A DNA stretch of 64,000 nt from Centroberyx gerrardi (taxonomy: Eukaryota > Chordata > Actinopteri > Beryciformes > Berycidae). How positions within the stretch are numbered: the stretch's first letter is position 1; every line of letters begins with the position of its first letter. Positions 53,779-64,000 of the stretch are shown piece after piece. The DNA lies in the NCBI RefSeq assembly GCF_048128805.1, contig NC_136010.1, positions 19,968,980 to 20,032,979 on the forward strand. Direction: 5' to 3'. The position numbers and the translations under genes are program-made. The notes under the pieces are model-generated. The model made no database searches and had not been told where the DNA came from. It saw nothing but the letters and a program-made list of their open reading frames with translations.

Positions 53779-53885
53779 TTACCCAAGGACTTACAATGAG
53801 TGAGCAGGTAGGGTTCAGTGTCTTGCTCAAAGACACTTCAGCAGGACGCATGGCTTTTGCGGGGACTGAACTTCCCTCACTCAAT
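53779..53885. repeat. Teleost SINE-like fragment
   Basis: The phrases 'gagtgagcaggtagggttcag', 'gtcttgctcaaagacacttc' and 'ttttgcggggactgaac' match a dispersed repeat that I recognise as very common in teleosts. It falls in the DPP-like/racgap1 intergenic region. Class is inferred from memory, not searched. Confidence 0.55.
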
Positions 53886-54127
53886 AAACACTGTTTGCTA
53901 TGATGATCACTGATCAATCTAATCAATTGTGCGTTGTGGCAATGCTGCTTTTTCTACCTTTTGGGCGCTACAGATCCAACTTGCCCCACAGCCGACGTAT
54001 GTCGAGAATACACCGTTAGCCAATTTTCATGCACTACAGACTCCTCCTCAAATATATTCGTTATTTTTCCACTTACAGTAGGTACTTGGTATTCACACTC
54101 AAAAAACGACGCAACATCTCTTCGCCA

Positions 54128-54356
54128 ATAAGTGTTTTATTTTGAAGGTTGTGACCGGAAGTGCTGTTTTTATTTAGAGACTATTTGTTTGCTTGTTTGC
54201 TATGTGCTAACATGAAAATGTTTTAGTTCCAAAATTAGCTTTTTTACTCGGGGCTAACGTTAGCTCTTGTGTTTAATAAGGTGGCACTTTCTGGTGCAAC
54301 GACCTCTCATCAATAATGGTTTTATTTTGAAAGTTATACCCGGAAGTGGTCTTTCT
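54128..54356 (+). promoter_or_regulatory. Duplicated ETS-box element upstream of racgap1
   Basis: Two imperfect copies of about 45 bp, 185 bp apart (54128-54172 and 54313-54357). Both contain TTTTATTTTGAA followed by CCGGAAGTG, an ETS-family consensus (54155-54163 and 54340-54348). A GCTAACGTTAGC palindrome (54253-54264) sits between them. The duplication is directly visible; regulatory function is inference. Confidence 0.5.
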
Positions 54357-54401
54357 TCTTTTCTGTTTGTCTTGACGCTGCTGCAACGTTCTTCTTCGTT
54401 C

Positions 54402-54424
54402 ATTGGCTAGCGGCTAAATTTGAA
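54402..54424 (+). promoter_or_regulatory. CCAAT box plus CDE/CHR-like element of racgap1
   Basis: ATTGG (inverted CCAAT, 54402-54406) is followed by GCGG, a four-base spacer and ATTTGAA (TTTGAA at 54419-54424). NF-Y boxes with a CDE/CHR pair are the known signature of G2/M genes controlled by DREAM/MMB, which suits a cytokinesis gene. Confidence 0.45.
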
Positions 54425-54591
54425 ATGCAACGCGCTCGAATGTGACTCCCAGGCTGGACAGAGAGCAGAGGATGCGGACAAAAGAACAACAAGTTGGTCG
54501 TACAAGAAAGCCAGAGGGAAATACAGTGTGCTAACCAACACAGAATACATTTTTGTTATTCAGCAGACATAATTTCGCCAGAGTCGAAACG

Positions 54592-54958
54592 GTAGGTAGC
54601 TAATGTTTGCTAACAGTACGCAAGGGATAAAAAGTTAATGTCGTCGTGTACTTTTTTGAATCGCTAGGCGTGTGCATTTCCTGGAAGCGTTGTCCCATAG
54701 ATCGCTATAGCGAGATCTCTGGGTAGTTTGATTCATTGTTTGCGTTACCATTCGTTTGTTTATGGGCATTATCAAAAACACTCATTTGTCCATTGTCTGT
54801 TTGTCTTTGCCTGTGTTTGTCCTTGCCCGTTTGCCAGCTGTCTTAAGTTAACAGGGCAAACAAGCAGCAATCAAATGTTTTTTACTCTGTGACCCTGTTT
54901 ATCCTATGAGCTAAAGTTGGTTAATTTACTGATGTGTCTCTTTTAAGGAGTCGTTAAA
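54592..54958 (+). other. racgap1 5' UTR intron
   Basis: A donor GTAGGT at 54592 follows a probable non-coding first exon, and an acceptor of the form CTTTTAAG lies just before the exon containing the ATG at 54973. Both sites are good consensus, but no transcript was available to confirm. Confidence 0.5.
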
Positions 54959-54972
54959 CCTTACCGAATACC

Positions 54973-57900
54973 ATGGAGACGGCTGTACTGAACCTGCACA
55001 GCTTATTTGATAGACTGAGGTCACAAATCGACTTCCTCAATGAGAGCGTTGAGCCCCGTGAGTAGTTTATTGTTGGTTTTACCTCTACTGTCATTGAGAT
55101 ACCATAGATCCCTTTAAAGATGCCTGTCATGTTCATGTGTGCATCCTCTTTTCCAGAGTTCATCCAGATGGCACTTAACTTTGATGACTGCCGTCGAAAA
55201 TGGCTTAGGGTTGAGCAGGATTTGGGGTCTTGCAAGGAGGTGCTTGCCAAAGCAGAGACAGAGAAGGGAGCCTTGGAGGTCAAACTCAAGCATGCCCGCA
55301 ATCAAGTGGACGTGGAGATCCGGCGGCGCCAGAAGGCAGAGGCTGACTGTGAGAAGTTGGTATGTTGGAAAAAAGTGCTGACATTTCTCGTGATCCCTGT
55401 GTCCCTGTTATTTCACCCATATCAGGTAATTTCTCATTTGTCCTCGGTTTGCTTTTCTGTCGTACAGGACCGTCAAATCCAGTTGATCCGGGAGCTGCTG
55501 ATCAGTGAGGGATCCAGTAACAGCATCCAGCTGAATGAGGAGCAGCGCTCGGCTCTGGCCTTCCTCAACACACGCTCTCAGGCACCGCCAAACATGAACA
55601 CCAGCCGGCGGTAAGCAACCCATACACACACCTATACAGTATATAAAAGTTGTAGAGTTCCTGTCTCTGGCCCCGGAGGGCTTCTGGCTTTAAAACTTGC
55701 CTTGTCAGTGCTGTGACTGCGTTATCTGTGGTTTGACCCTCCTTTTTATCTGATACAATACTGAGAGAGTGGCCTAACCCATATTTTCTGTTGCTCCTTC
55801 TAGACTCACGACCATAGATGAGTCCGCCTCCATCCTGTCAGACATCAGCTATGATAAAACGGACGACTCCCTCGTAAGTTTCTCTCTTCTCAGCATTATC
55901 TACAATTCACTGCCTTGACTACATACTCGTATTCAGCAGGAACACGAGTAAGAAGAACTCCCCCGTTTAATTCTTAATTGGTGTGTAATCCATTTTTAAA
56001 GCTGATCCTGGTCTGTTTGATCTGTGACAGGATTGGGACTCCTCTGTTGTGAAGACGGTGCGACTCAAGAAACGAGAAAAGAGGGTATCTAAACTAATTG
56101 TGCAGTTTTTCTCCCCAAGCATTTGTGTTTCCAAGAATAGTCTCATGTTTACTGGAGGTATAACTATAAGATGTTTGCTCTCTTTGATTTCAGCGCTCCT
56201 CCAGAAATCATGTCGACGGTCCTCCACTTGCCTCCAAAAGGTCTCGATCAACAGGCAGAAATTCAGAGCGGGTAAATACTGTCACTCCCTCTCTCGGTCA
56301 AAGAAATGTGTCAGCACAGTTTTTTTGTACATGGCGAACCTGGCTGACTGTCTCTATTTGTTTGTAACAGGGAAACGAGTCCATTGTGGCCAAAACCACA
56401 GTGACGGTGCCTGCAGATGGAGGACCTGTTGAGGCCGTTTCTACTATTGAGTCTGTTCCCTACTGGACTCGCAGCAGGAGAAAGACTGGTTAGATTTCTA
56501 TTATGCCATCTATTATATTTACCCTCAAAAATTGTCCTGATTCTGTGTGTAATGGTGTCCTAATAACTAAGCGTAACACCTTTTAATTACTCCATAATAA
56601 GATGGTGCTCATCTGGATTTTATTTACGCAGAAAAAAATCACGTTGTTCTAATTGTATTGCTGTTATACTGTTGAGTATGAATGTGTGGTTGAAGAATAG
56701 ATTTTCCCATGACTGAAGGATGGTATTGGTATGTAATAATATCCCTGAGCTGATATGTATTTTCTATCTCCCCTGTGCAGCTGCCATGGAGTGGGACTCT
56801 GAATCTGTCAAGTCTGAGGATGTCTTCAAACAGCCTGCCAAGCCTGAGAGGGAGATGAGAGCCGAGCCCAGAACTCCGCAGAGCAACGGCGGGGTCCGCC
56901 TTCATGAGTTTGTCTCCAAAACTGTAAGAATGCCACCTGTGTGAGAAACATTACACTGCAGAGTAATTTAATCATAGTAGAAAAAGCAGGTTTTCTTTTC
57001 TGATTCAAGGATAATTCTGGTTATTTTCAACCTGGGCTGCCATCATGTCGATCAGATAGACACTTGTGTGACAAGAAGATTAGAAGCAGTTTCACCTTTT
57101 TGTGTTCTGTATTTGGTGTAGTGCTTTTGTGGTGAAGCAAAGCTAATTTTTTACCATCCTCTATACAGTGTGTTACAGCATTTACATACATTGGAGTGAA
57201 CTGAATAAGTACACACTGTATTTATGCACTGTACTTACTTTTACTGTAGACACAGGCGAAGCTGCTACCAGTCCACTTGTCTCGCAGTGTTATGTTGATC
57301 ATTTGCCAAAACTCGGTGTGTTCCCCAGGTGTCGCTGAACACTGTATGTTTCCAGCTGTTGGCCCACTATCTTTACTGAGTCCTGTCTTGTTTCTGCCTA
57401 AGGTCATTAAGCCAGAATCCTGCGTGCCCTGTGGGAAGAGGATCAAGTTTGGGAAGATCTCTCTGAAGTGCCGTGACTGCAGAGTGGTCACGCACCCCGA
57501 GTGCCGCGAGCGCTGCCCGCTGCCATGCATCCCCAACATGGGTGGCACCCCCGTCAAAATTGGGGAGGTACGTGAAAGCACATTTCCTGTTGATTTCTCT
57601 CTTGATGTTCAGGTACAGTCGCACTATATGGTTTATTTCAGTTTTTGCACCTTCATTTCAGTGCTGTCCGTCTTTTTTTCATTTCTCTTTTTTTTTTGTA
57701 TGCAGGGCGTTCTTGCAGACTATGTCTCAGTCACGTCGCCCATGATTCCCCCTCTGGTGGTCCACTGTATCAGTGAGATTGAGCAACGAGGGCTGCATGA
57801 GGTGAGTGTTGTATTTCCAGCCTGTCTCCATATTCCACAGAAGCATGAAGGACAGTAAAGCCTGAGGTCCCAAAAGTTATATCTGACGTCTGTCCCTTAA

Positions 57901-60900
57901 GCTCAGACAGAGACGGGTAGCTAAGCCTTTGCAATCTGTTCCCTCTGTGTGGAATAGGAAGATTTGAACCTTAATGTTTTTAGTGAGTTTAAAGCAGTAG
58001 CTGGGCTGTGGAAGATTATCCCATTTGAAAATGACTAAGCTCTGGTTAAGTTGATTGTCTTATGACTGTGTTACTGTTCTCTTTCTTTTCCTTGGTCTTG
58101 CTCCTCTCGCTATCTCTCGCTTTTTTATTTTGAGATTATCATGAAATGTTTTTGTTTTATTTTGTCTGAAACAAATGTGCTGCTGCTGCTCTTGTAGAAG
58201 GTATCCTTTATCTTCACATGGTTAACCTTGATAAATGCATAAAAAGTTAGATTTTTACAAGTATTCATGTTCTGCAGGGGATTTTTTATTTATTTATTTT
58301 TTTAAAGAAGAGGGTAGTCCACTCACTTTTTTTTATTCTTTATTCAGACAGTAGGAAAGAAGCAAGGGAAACAGAGTAGGGGAGACTGTCTTTGTTCATT
58401 CAAGAAAATTAAGCAATGAATGATGAATCTCAGCTGAATAACTGCATTCCTTCCCTATCAGACCGGACTGTACCGTCTGTCTGGTGCCGACCGCACGGTG
58501 AAGGAGCTGAAGGAAAAGTTCCTGCGCAGTAAGACCGTTCCTCTGCTCAGCAAGGTGGACGATATCCACGCCATCACCGGCCTCCTCAAGGACTTCCTGA
58601 GGAACCTCAAGGAGCCCCTTCTCACCTTCCGCCTCAACCGCACCTTCATGGAAGCAGCAGGTGTGTGTGTGTGTGTGTGTGCGTGTGTGTGTACAACTAT
58701 GATGGTAACAGACGTGCCGACGTTGATGGCTATTTCAGTGATGTGCTGATATTGTCCAGGCCAGGGCTACATGGCAAAAGTACAAGCACACCAGAAATAA
58801 GAAATTTATGACATAGTAACTTGAAATGACTTCCACTTTGTGTGATTTCTTAATGGGCAGCAGAAATGTACCAAACAAACCCATTAAATGTAAGTTTCAT
58901 GAGTTTCTTTGTGCAATTTGTCTTGAGCAGTGAGGAAAACTTCAGTCAGGTGGTCGCCTGAAACACATTTTATGAAGGAAAAATTGGGCGAGAGAGATTG
59001 ATCTTTTAGCTTGTTAGCCTTTTGGTATTTACTTGTTACTGGAGTCATATATATTTAGTTTCAAGCTATTGTCACTTGCAATAAATCAGCACAACCCATT
59101 TCTTGCTCTCAACTGCCAAATTGTTTTCTTTGTTTTTCCCTCAGAGGTTTCAGATGATGACAATAGCATAGCTCTAATGTACCAAACCATCAGTGACCTG
59201 CCACAGGCCAACAGGGACACGCTGGCCTTCTTAGCCCTTCACCTCCAGAGGTTAGTAGCTATTCTCTGCTCAATGTAATATTAATGTAACCGTGACATGT
59301 GTCATCTGGTTTCCATCAATGCTCATTTGGCTATGCATATTAGGATACAGCTGGTTAAAAAACATTCACCCAGATTTGACTTGCATATTTTTGCCACAAA
59401 TGTAATGTTTTTATTTTGGATTTGCTGATATTCACACAGTGCTCTATCCTTTCAGATTATGTTAAGTTTTATAATTAAATTAATTGAACTTATTACATAG
59501 ATTCTGCTCTCATTTTAATTAGGTTAAATTGCCTTAGGCAAAAAAATGTGCTCAGAATTTCATAAACAGCTCAACTGTACCTCGTACCAACTGTACCTTG
59601 CTTCCTGAATTTGAGACGAAGGGCAACCATTCGTTTGATTGTCAGGGAAATTCAATTTATTTAACAAAAGAACCATTTCAAATGGGTGATGCTTGACTTC
59701 ATCTCTATCAAAGACTTAATTAAATGTAACAAAATCTTTCAGAGTTGCTCACAGCGAGGACACCAAAATGGATATCAGTAACCTGGCTCGAGTGTTTGGC
59801 CCAACTATCGTGGGTCATGCGGTTCCTAACCCTGAACCTATGACAATCCTACAGGACACCAAACGACAGCCTAAGGTAGGGCTGCTTAATTCATCATGCA
59901 TAATTGGATAGCATGGTTTTAGTTTCCATTTACATTTCATTTAATTTAGAATGTGTACTGTAACTGAAAATAACCAAGAAGCGGATATAAGATGAAGAAA
60001 GTGTAGTACAATAATTGTGTCCCTGAAATCATTGAGCCAAATGATCATGATCAGCAATCATGATCACAGTATCTAGTGAAATAACCAGGATTGTCATTTT
60101 AGCCATAATCGTGTAGCCCAGCCCAAGGTAAGAGGCTGCGCTACCACTACAGGAAGACCACCAAAACAGCTCTTAAGTACATGATGGTATTCACAGAATC
60201 GTCACAATACCGTGCTTTTGTTTTTGGTAATCCCTCTCTGTCTTAAGCTCTAGCCCAAGGGTGCTTTCATTTCTAGCTTGGCTCTCTATTGGAGGAAGAT
60301 GAGGCAATACACTGAAATGCCCTTTGTATGTATTTTTACTAATATTCTTTTCAGGTTGTTGAGCGCCTGCTGGTTCTGCCTGTGGATTACTGGCGCCAGT
60401 TCATGATGGTAGAAAGCGAGCAGCCTCACTCGGATCACATGATCATCGAGAATGCAAACTGCTACGCCACCCCCGATATGAAAAGTAAGGGGCCACAAAA
60501 CCAGTTGGGGGGGGGGGGGGGATATATACACATTGTAATCTGTTGTTCACCAATGCTTGACACTGGGTACAATCAGTTTTACACTAACTGAGCCTGAGAG
60601 GTACATTTCATGGGAGTTTGAGATCGTGTTGTAATGTGGACTGTGTGCATTGTTGCAGTGAGCATGCTGGGGCCTCTCACCACTCCAGAGCACCAGCTGA
60701 ACAAAACCCCCTCCTCCAGCTCCCTGTCCCAACGCATGAAGTCCACCCTGACACCCAGGTAAACACACAGGACCGGTCCCATCCTGCCCCGGCTTTTTTT
60801 CAGTCATTGATCTAATGATTACTAGGCTCTAGCAGGACTGTTGCATAGTGCTGACTCAAGTGATTAGTAAAGATATGTTAAGTTTTCCTGAAACATCAGA

Positions 60901-61124
60901 TTCAGAATACGGCTGACTTCAGCCAAAGTGCTCCACAGGAGTTAATCTACTGCATAATGTTGAAGTATTTTTCGTTGTAACTCATGTTTTTTTATTGGCT
61001 ATGGCTCTTAATTCAATTAAATGTCATTATGTGCACTCTGTATTGCAGATTTGGGAGCAAGAGCAAATCGGCAGTGGGATTTTCTCGCCAAGGGAACTTC
61101 TTTGCATCGCCGCTCCTCAAGTAA
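54973..61124 (+). CDS. racgap1: racgap1, Rac GTPase-activating protein 1 (MgcRacGAP, centralspindlin subunit)
   Basis: Binds KIF23 to form centralspindlin, organises the spindle midzone and controls RhoA/Rac in cytokinesis. Exons: 54973-55057, 55157-55359, 55468-55610, 55804-55873, 56031-56084, 56194-56271, 56371-56488, 56781-56923, 57403-57567, 57706-57801, 58462-58660, 59145-59250, 59743-59875, 60355-60484, 60659-60758, 61049-61124. They total 1,899 nt, or 632 residues, the same as human. An N-terminal coiled coil (about 30-115, with [19 protein letters not shown]) precedes a basic linker (LKKREKRRS), a C1 zinc finger (about 292-341; [27 protein letters not shown]) and the RhoGAP domain from about 355. 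The arginine finger is Arg390 in GLYRLSG. The C-terminus ends FASPLLK. All junctions are in phase and the gene looks intact. Confidence 0.97.
58330..58385. repeat. SINE-like dispersed repeat, copy 2
   Basis: TTTTATTCTTTATTCAGACAGT followed by purine-rich text matches the start of the copy at 37400 closely, suggesting both belong to one dispersed family. Confidence 0.4.
58661..58692. repeat. (GT)n microsatellite that forms a splice donor
   Basis: The GT tract begins at the first intronic base after racgap1 exon 58462-58660, so the 5' splice site itself reads GTGTGTGT. Confidence 0.9.
59878..60124. mobile_element. hAT-like MITE remnant ('AGGGCTGC' type)
   Basis: The left end AGGGCTGCTTAATT and right end AATCGTGTAGCCC form an imperfect inverted pair. 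The interior has repeated TGATCATGAT motifs. This is a familiar teleost non-autonomous element. It starts two bases into the intron after racgap1 exon 59743-59875. Confidence 0.5.
60508..60521. repeat. Poly-G run
   Basis: Homopolymer in a racgap1 intron. Confidence 0.85.
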
Positions 61125-62963
61125 TTCAAAGTAGCCACGGAGCACTTCAGCCTCTTTATTCACACTGCAATACCAAGCAATACATTTATATATTTTGTAT
61201 TACACAAAACACGGTACTGCTTCCATAATCTCCATTTTAGTCTTCCTCTCTTTACTTACAATGTTTTAATATTTCACAACGGTGAGATTTGTATTTTGAT
61301 GTTTTTAAGTGTTTGTAAGAGGATTCTTTTTCTAACCAAATGATAGGTTTTTAATCTATGCATACTTACCAGTGTCTTTAGAACTGAGGCTGTTGCTAAT
61401 AGTCTCACATGGCATTCTCATTTAACGACACTATCACTCTATTTGAGGAGTTTGAGCATAGGTTAAAAATGTGTGCGTAACTCTAAGGTGACATGCTTAC
61501 AAAGTTAGTTCTATAATTTCATTTGACAGCTTTTCAACTCATGTATTACTCAGAAGTTGAAGAATTGACTCTTGAGCATTTCATTCTAGACTTTAGTTAC
61601 ACACAAGACTGCATGTAGTGTCATCTTTTAGCTTTGATTTGTATTAATTTTGTGTTTGTATGCAAGCTGATCTATAACAAATGTACTGAACTATTGAATT
61701 TAGATTTTCTCCGTCTCCCGGTGAATTGTACTGTACGTTTTTAATCGTAAATCTCATATCCTTTTCATGCCATTTAACTACAAGCTGTAGTTTTGCCAGT
61801 TAGGCGATATGACCTCAAGGCGCACCTCCCTCCTCAGCTAGATCATCTAGGTAATCATCTATGCAAGCATGATTGGGCGCAATGTTATTTGCGGCTCTCG
61901 TCGATGTCTTGAGAAGGGGACAAAATAATTTCACTTATTTTTTAACAGTGAGTGTTGTATATCCTGCACTCCAAGTGGTCCTAAGGAACAGTGTTCACTG
62001 GTTAATGTCACAGACTGATCTTAGCTTTGTCAGGTCATTTTGCTCCTTGAAGGACTGTTTATTGCTCTGTGTAATGTTTGTATAGTGGGAGGTTGATTAT
62101 GCAGCAATACTTTGCAGAAGGCAATTACTTTATAACATTAGCCAGTTCAGAAATTGTGGCATTTTGTGATTTAATTATTAGAACCCATTTTGTACATTAA
62201 TACACTTTCTATGATTCGTGGAATTTGTAAAATACATTTCTAACATTTACAAACATGTCTGACGTGTCCCTTTTGTTAAATGCTGTGGTCTCTTTCTGTC
62301 CAGTGATCCCCTCAAGTGCTGTTTCCTGCTAGCCTTGCTAACTATCTGGATCTCAAACTGAACTGAGTTTATGAGATCCAGATGGCTAACATGCACTTAC
62401 ACCTCCTGTGGTTGGTTTTACTTTGACCTCAGCACTACATCCATTTCTAAGCTCTCTACACTCTTTTCAAACCTGAGCCAAATATCAGCTCCTCATTCTA
62501 GTGTGGCTGAGTCAGTCAATTTAGAAATAGTTAAAAAGCGGAAATAGTCTTTTTAGTCTGGGGAAAAACTATTATTCCATCCTGTTCAATGCACTTAACT
62601 GGCATTCATACCGCTGAATATCTTACACAGCAGGTTATATTTTTAAACTGGTTACGACAAACATCAAGTTTATTTTAAAGACAAAGTATGATTACAAAGT
62701 GACTTAACACAAAAATGAATTACAACTGTATAACATCAGTTAAATTCATCAAAACATTCTGAGCATGACCGGGTAAAGACTATTGTTCAGAATATTTGAA
62801 ATGACTGTTGTGTCTGCACCTTATTTTGTACAAGGCAATTATTGGCAAAGTAGTTAAAATTGTATGTTCAGATCATTATATTTATATGAGGTATTTGGGT
62901 GCAGGAACAAATGGTCCTGTTCAGAAAATCTCTTTCTCAGAGCTGACAAGTAAACATGTAACA
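61125..62963. other. Convergent 3' regions of racgap1 and the DUF1295-like gene
   Basis: AT-rich, no coding exon seen. A minus-strand AATAAA at 62669-62674 is a plausible poly(A) signal for the gene on the right, about 290 bases past its stop. I saw no clear plus-strand AATAAA for racgap1; it may use a variant signal. Confidence 0.45.
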
Positions 62964-63934
62964 TCAAAACCTAGGCCACGGCCAGAGAAGAGGAGTGTTC
63001 TTGATGTAGTCCTGGAAGGCGGTGTCTGACCCCCACTTCCTCATGGCCTGCTTCTCCAGGATGGGGATGCCGCTGACGTGACGCAGCAGGAACCAGACAA
63101 AGAGAGGCGACACCACGCTCAGGTACTGGTGACCCTGCATCACCGACGAGGCCGAAAGCCAGAGACCTGACCACTGCAAGATCTCTCCCAGGTAGTTTGG
63201 GTGTCGGCTGTAGGCCCACAGTCCACTCTGGATGAACTTTCCCTGCAGGGACGAAATTAATTTGGGTTAATACGATTTGAAAATCCAAAATGCAGTTGTT
63301 ATAGTCGTGGAAAAAGGTGTCCGATGCCCTAATTCCTGACCGAATACAACCATTAGTTCACTTCAGGGCAGCGCATCATGAGGTTAACTTACGGCATTAT
63401 CTGGGTCGCGTTTGAAAAGCCATTTCTGCTGGTCAGCAATAGCCTCAGTAGCAAAGCCAAGGCCCCATAAAGCCCAGCCGATGTAGTCCCTCGTACCCAG
63501 AGGCACATCTCGCTTCTCACTGTTCAGCATGAGGGTGGGCAGGAGGGTCATGAATACCCACACAGCTGCGGGAAACAGGGAGAAATGAATCATGTTCCAC
63601 TAGCCTCGCCTTGATGCTGCCACATATACCTCTCAAAATGCATTGAACTTAACTGCGACATAGGCGGCAGTGATATAATTCTACCTAAGAATAAATGCAT
63701 AAAAAGAGCCAGGAACTAGACAGTGATTTATACAGGGGTCCCTCCCTTCAAAATGCGCTGAGTTGGTCAAGGACTATATGGTAATGAGTGGCTCAGTGAG
63801 GAAGGCGCCCACAACGCTTCCAAGTACCTTGAATACTCCAGTACACAAAGAAAGTCCCTGGGCTGTTTCTGACATTGTTGAACCTGCGGTCCTGGCCGTC
63901 CTTCAAGATCCGCATAAAGAGGAATGTTCCCAGC
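62964..63934 (-). CDS. DUF1295 / steroid 5-alpha-reductase-like membrane protein (5' part outside window)
   Basis: Three in-frame minus-strand exons are visible: 63828-63934, 63393-63565 and 62964-63242 (stop at 62964-62966). They encode roughly the last 185 residues. Hydrophobic stretches typical of a multi-pass protein include a segment beginning VWVFMTLLPTLML and one near LFVWFLLRHVSG. The motif YSRHPNYLGEILQW is the hallmark of the DUF1295/steroid 5-alpha-reductase C-terminal fold, where related enzymes bind NADPH; catalytic activity of this protein is not established. It is convergent with racgap1. Upstream exons lie beyond the right edge. Confidence 0.85.
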
Positions 63935-64000
63935 CTGCAAAAGGAACACGGTTAGCGTTGTTCGCGCACATTAACCAAGGCATTATTCATTAACCCAACT

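Overview
This is vertebrate nuclear DNA, almost certainly from a teleost fish. Short exons are bounded by GT and AG. AC, AG and AT microsatellites are dense, and fish-type dispersed repeats sit in the introns. GCTAACGTTAGC-like motifs cluster near gene starts. Every gene recognised encodes a protein conserved in vertebrates. I rebuilt the exons by hand from reading frame, splice sites and my memory of the families; no database search was run.

Layout, left to right: (1) 191-10174, minus strand: ankrd52, the ankyrin-repeat regulatory subunit of protein phosphatase 6. 26 coding exons are visible and the 3' end runs off the left edge. (2) 12072-13796, plus: coq10a, a mitochondrial coenzyme Q-binding START-like protein, 5 coding exons. 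(3) 19747-30423, minus: cs, mitochondrial citrate synthase, 11 coding exons, convergent with coq10a. (4) 32446-53132, minus: a DPP6/DPP10-family single-pass membrane protein, 25 coding exons, about 781 residues, catalytic serine replaced by alanine. (5) 54973-61124, plus: racgap1, the centralspindlin RhoGAP, 16 coding exons, divergent from gene 4. (6) 62964 to about 63934, minus: last three visible exons of a DUF1295/steroid 5-alpha-reductase-like membrane protein whose 5' end lies beyond the right edge.

The order ankrd52-coq10a-cs matches human 12q13, and racgap1 also lies on human 12q13. The DPP gene has no human counterpart there that I know of. DPP6 and DPP10 lie on human 7 and 2, which with 12 carry HOXA, HOXD and HOXC. 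The fish gene could therefore be a third member kept from the early vertebrate genome duplications. This is the most interesting item in the window.

The genes do not form an operon or dedicated pathway. coq10a and cs are both mitochondrial, but the neighbourhood looks like ordinary conserved synteny. Non-coding sequence holds a degraded Tc1/mariner-like element, three hAT-like MITE remnants, SINE-like fragments and many simple repeats. Several repeats directly abut splice sites. I found no CRISPR array, prokaryotic mobile island, viral gene or new multi-gene system.
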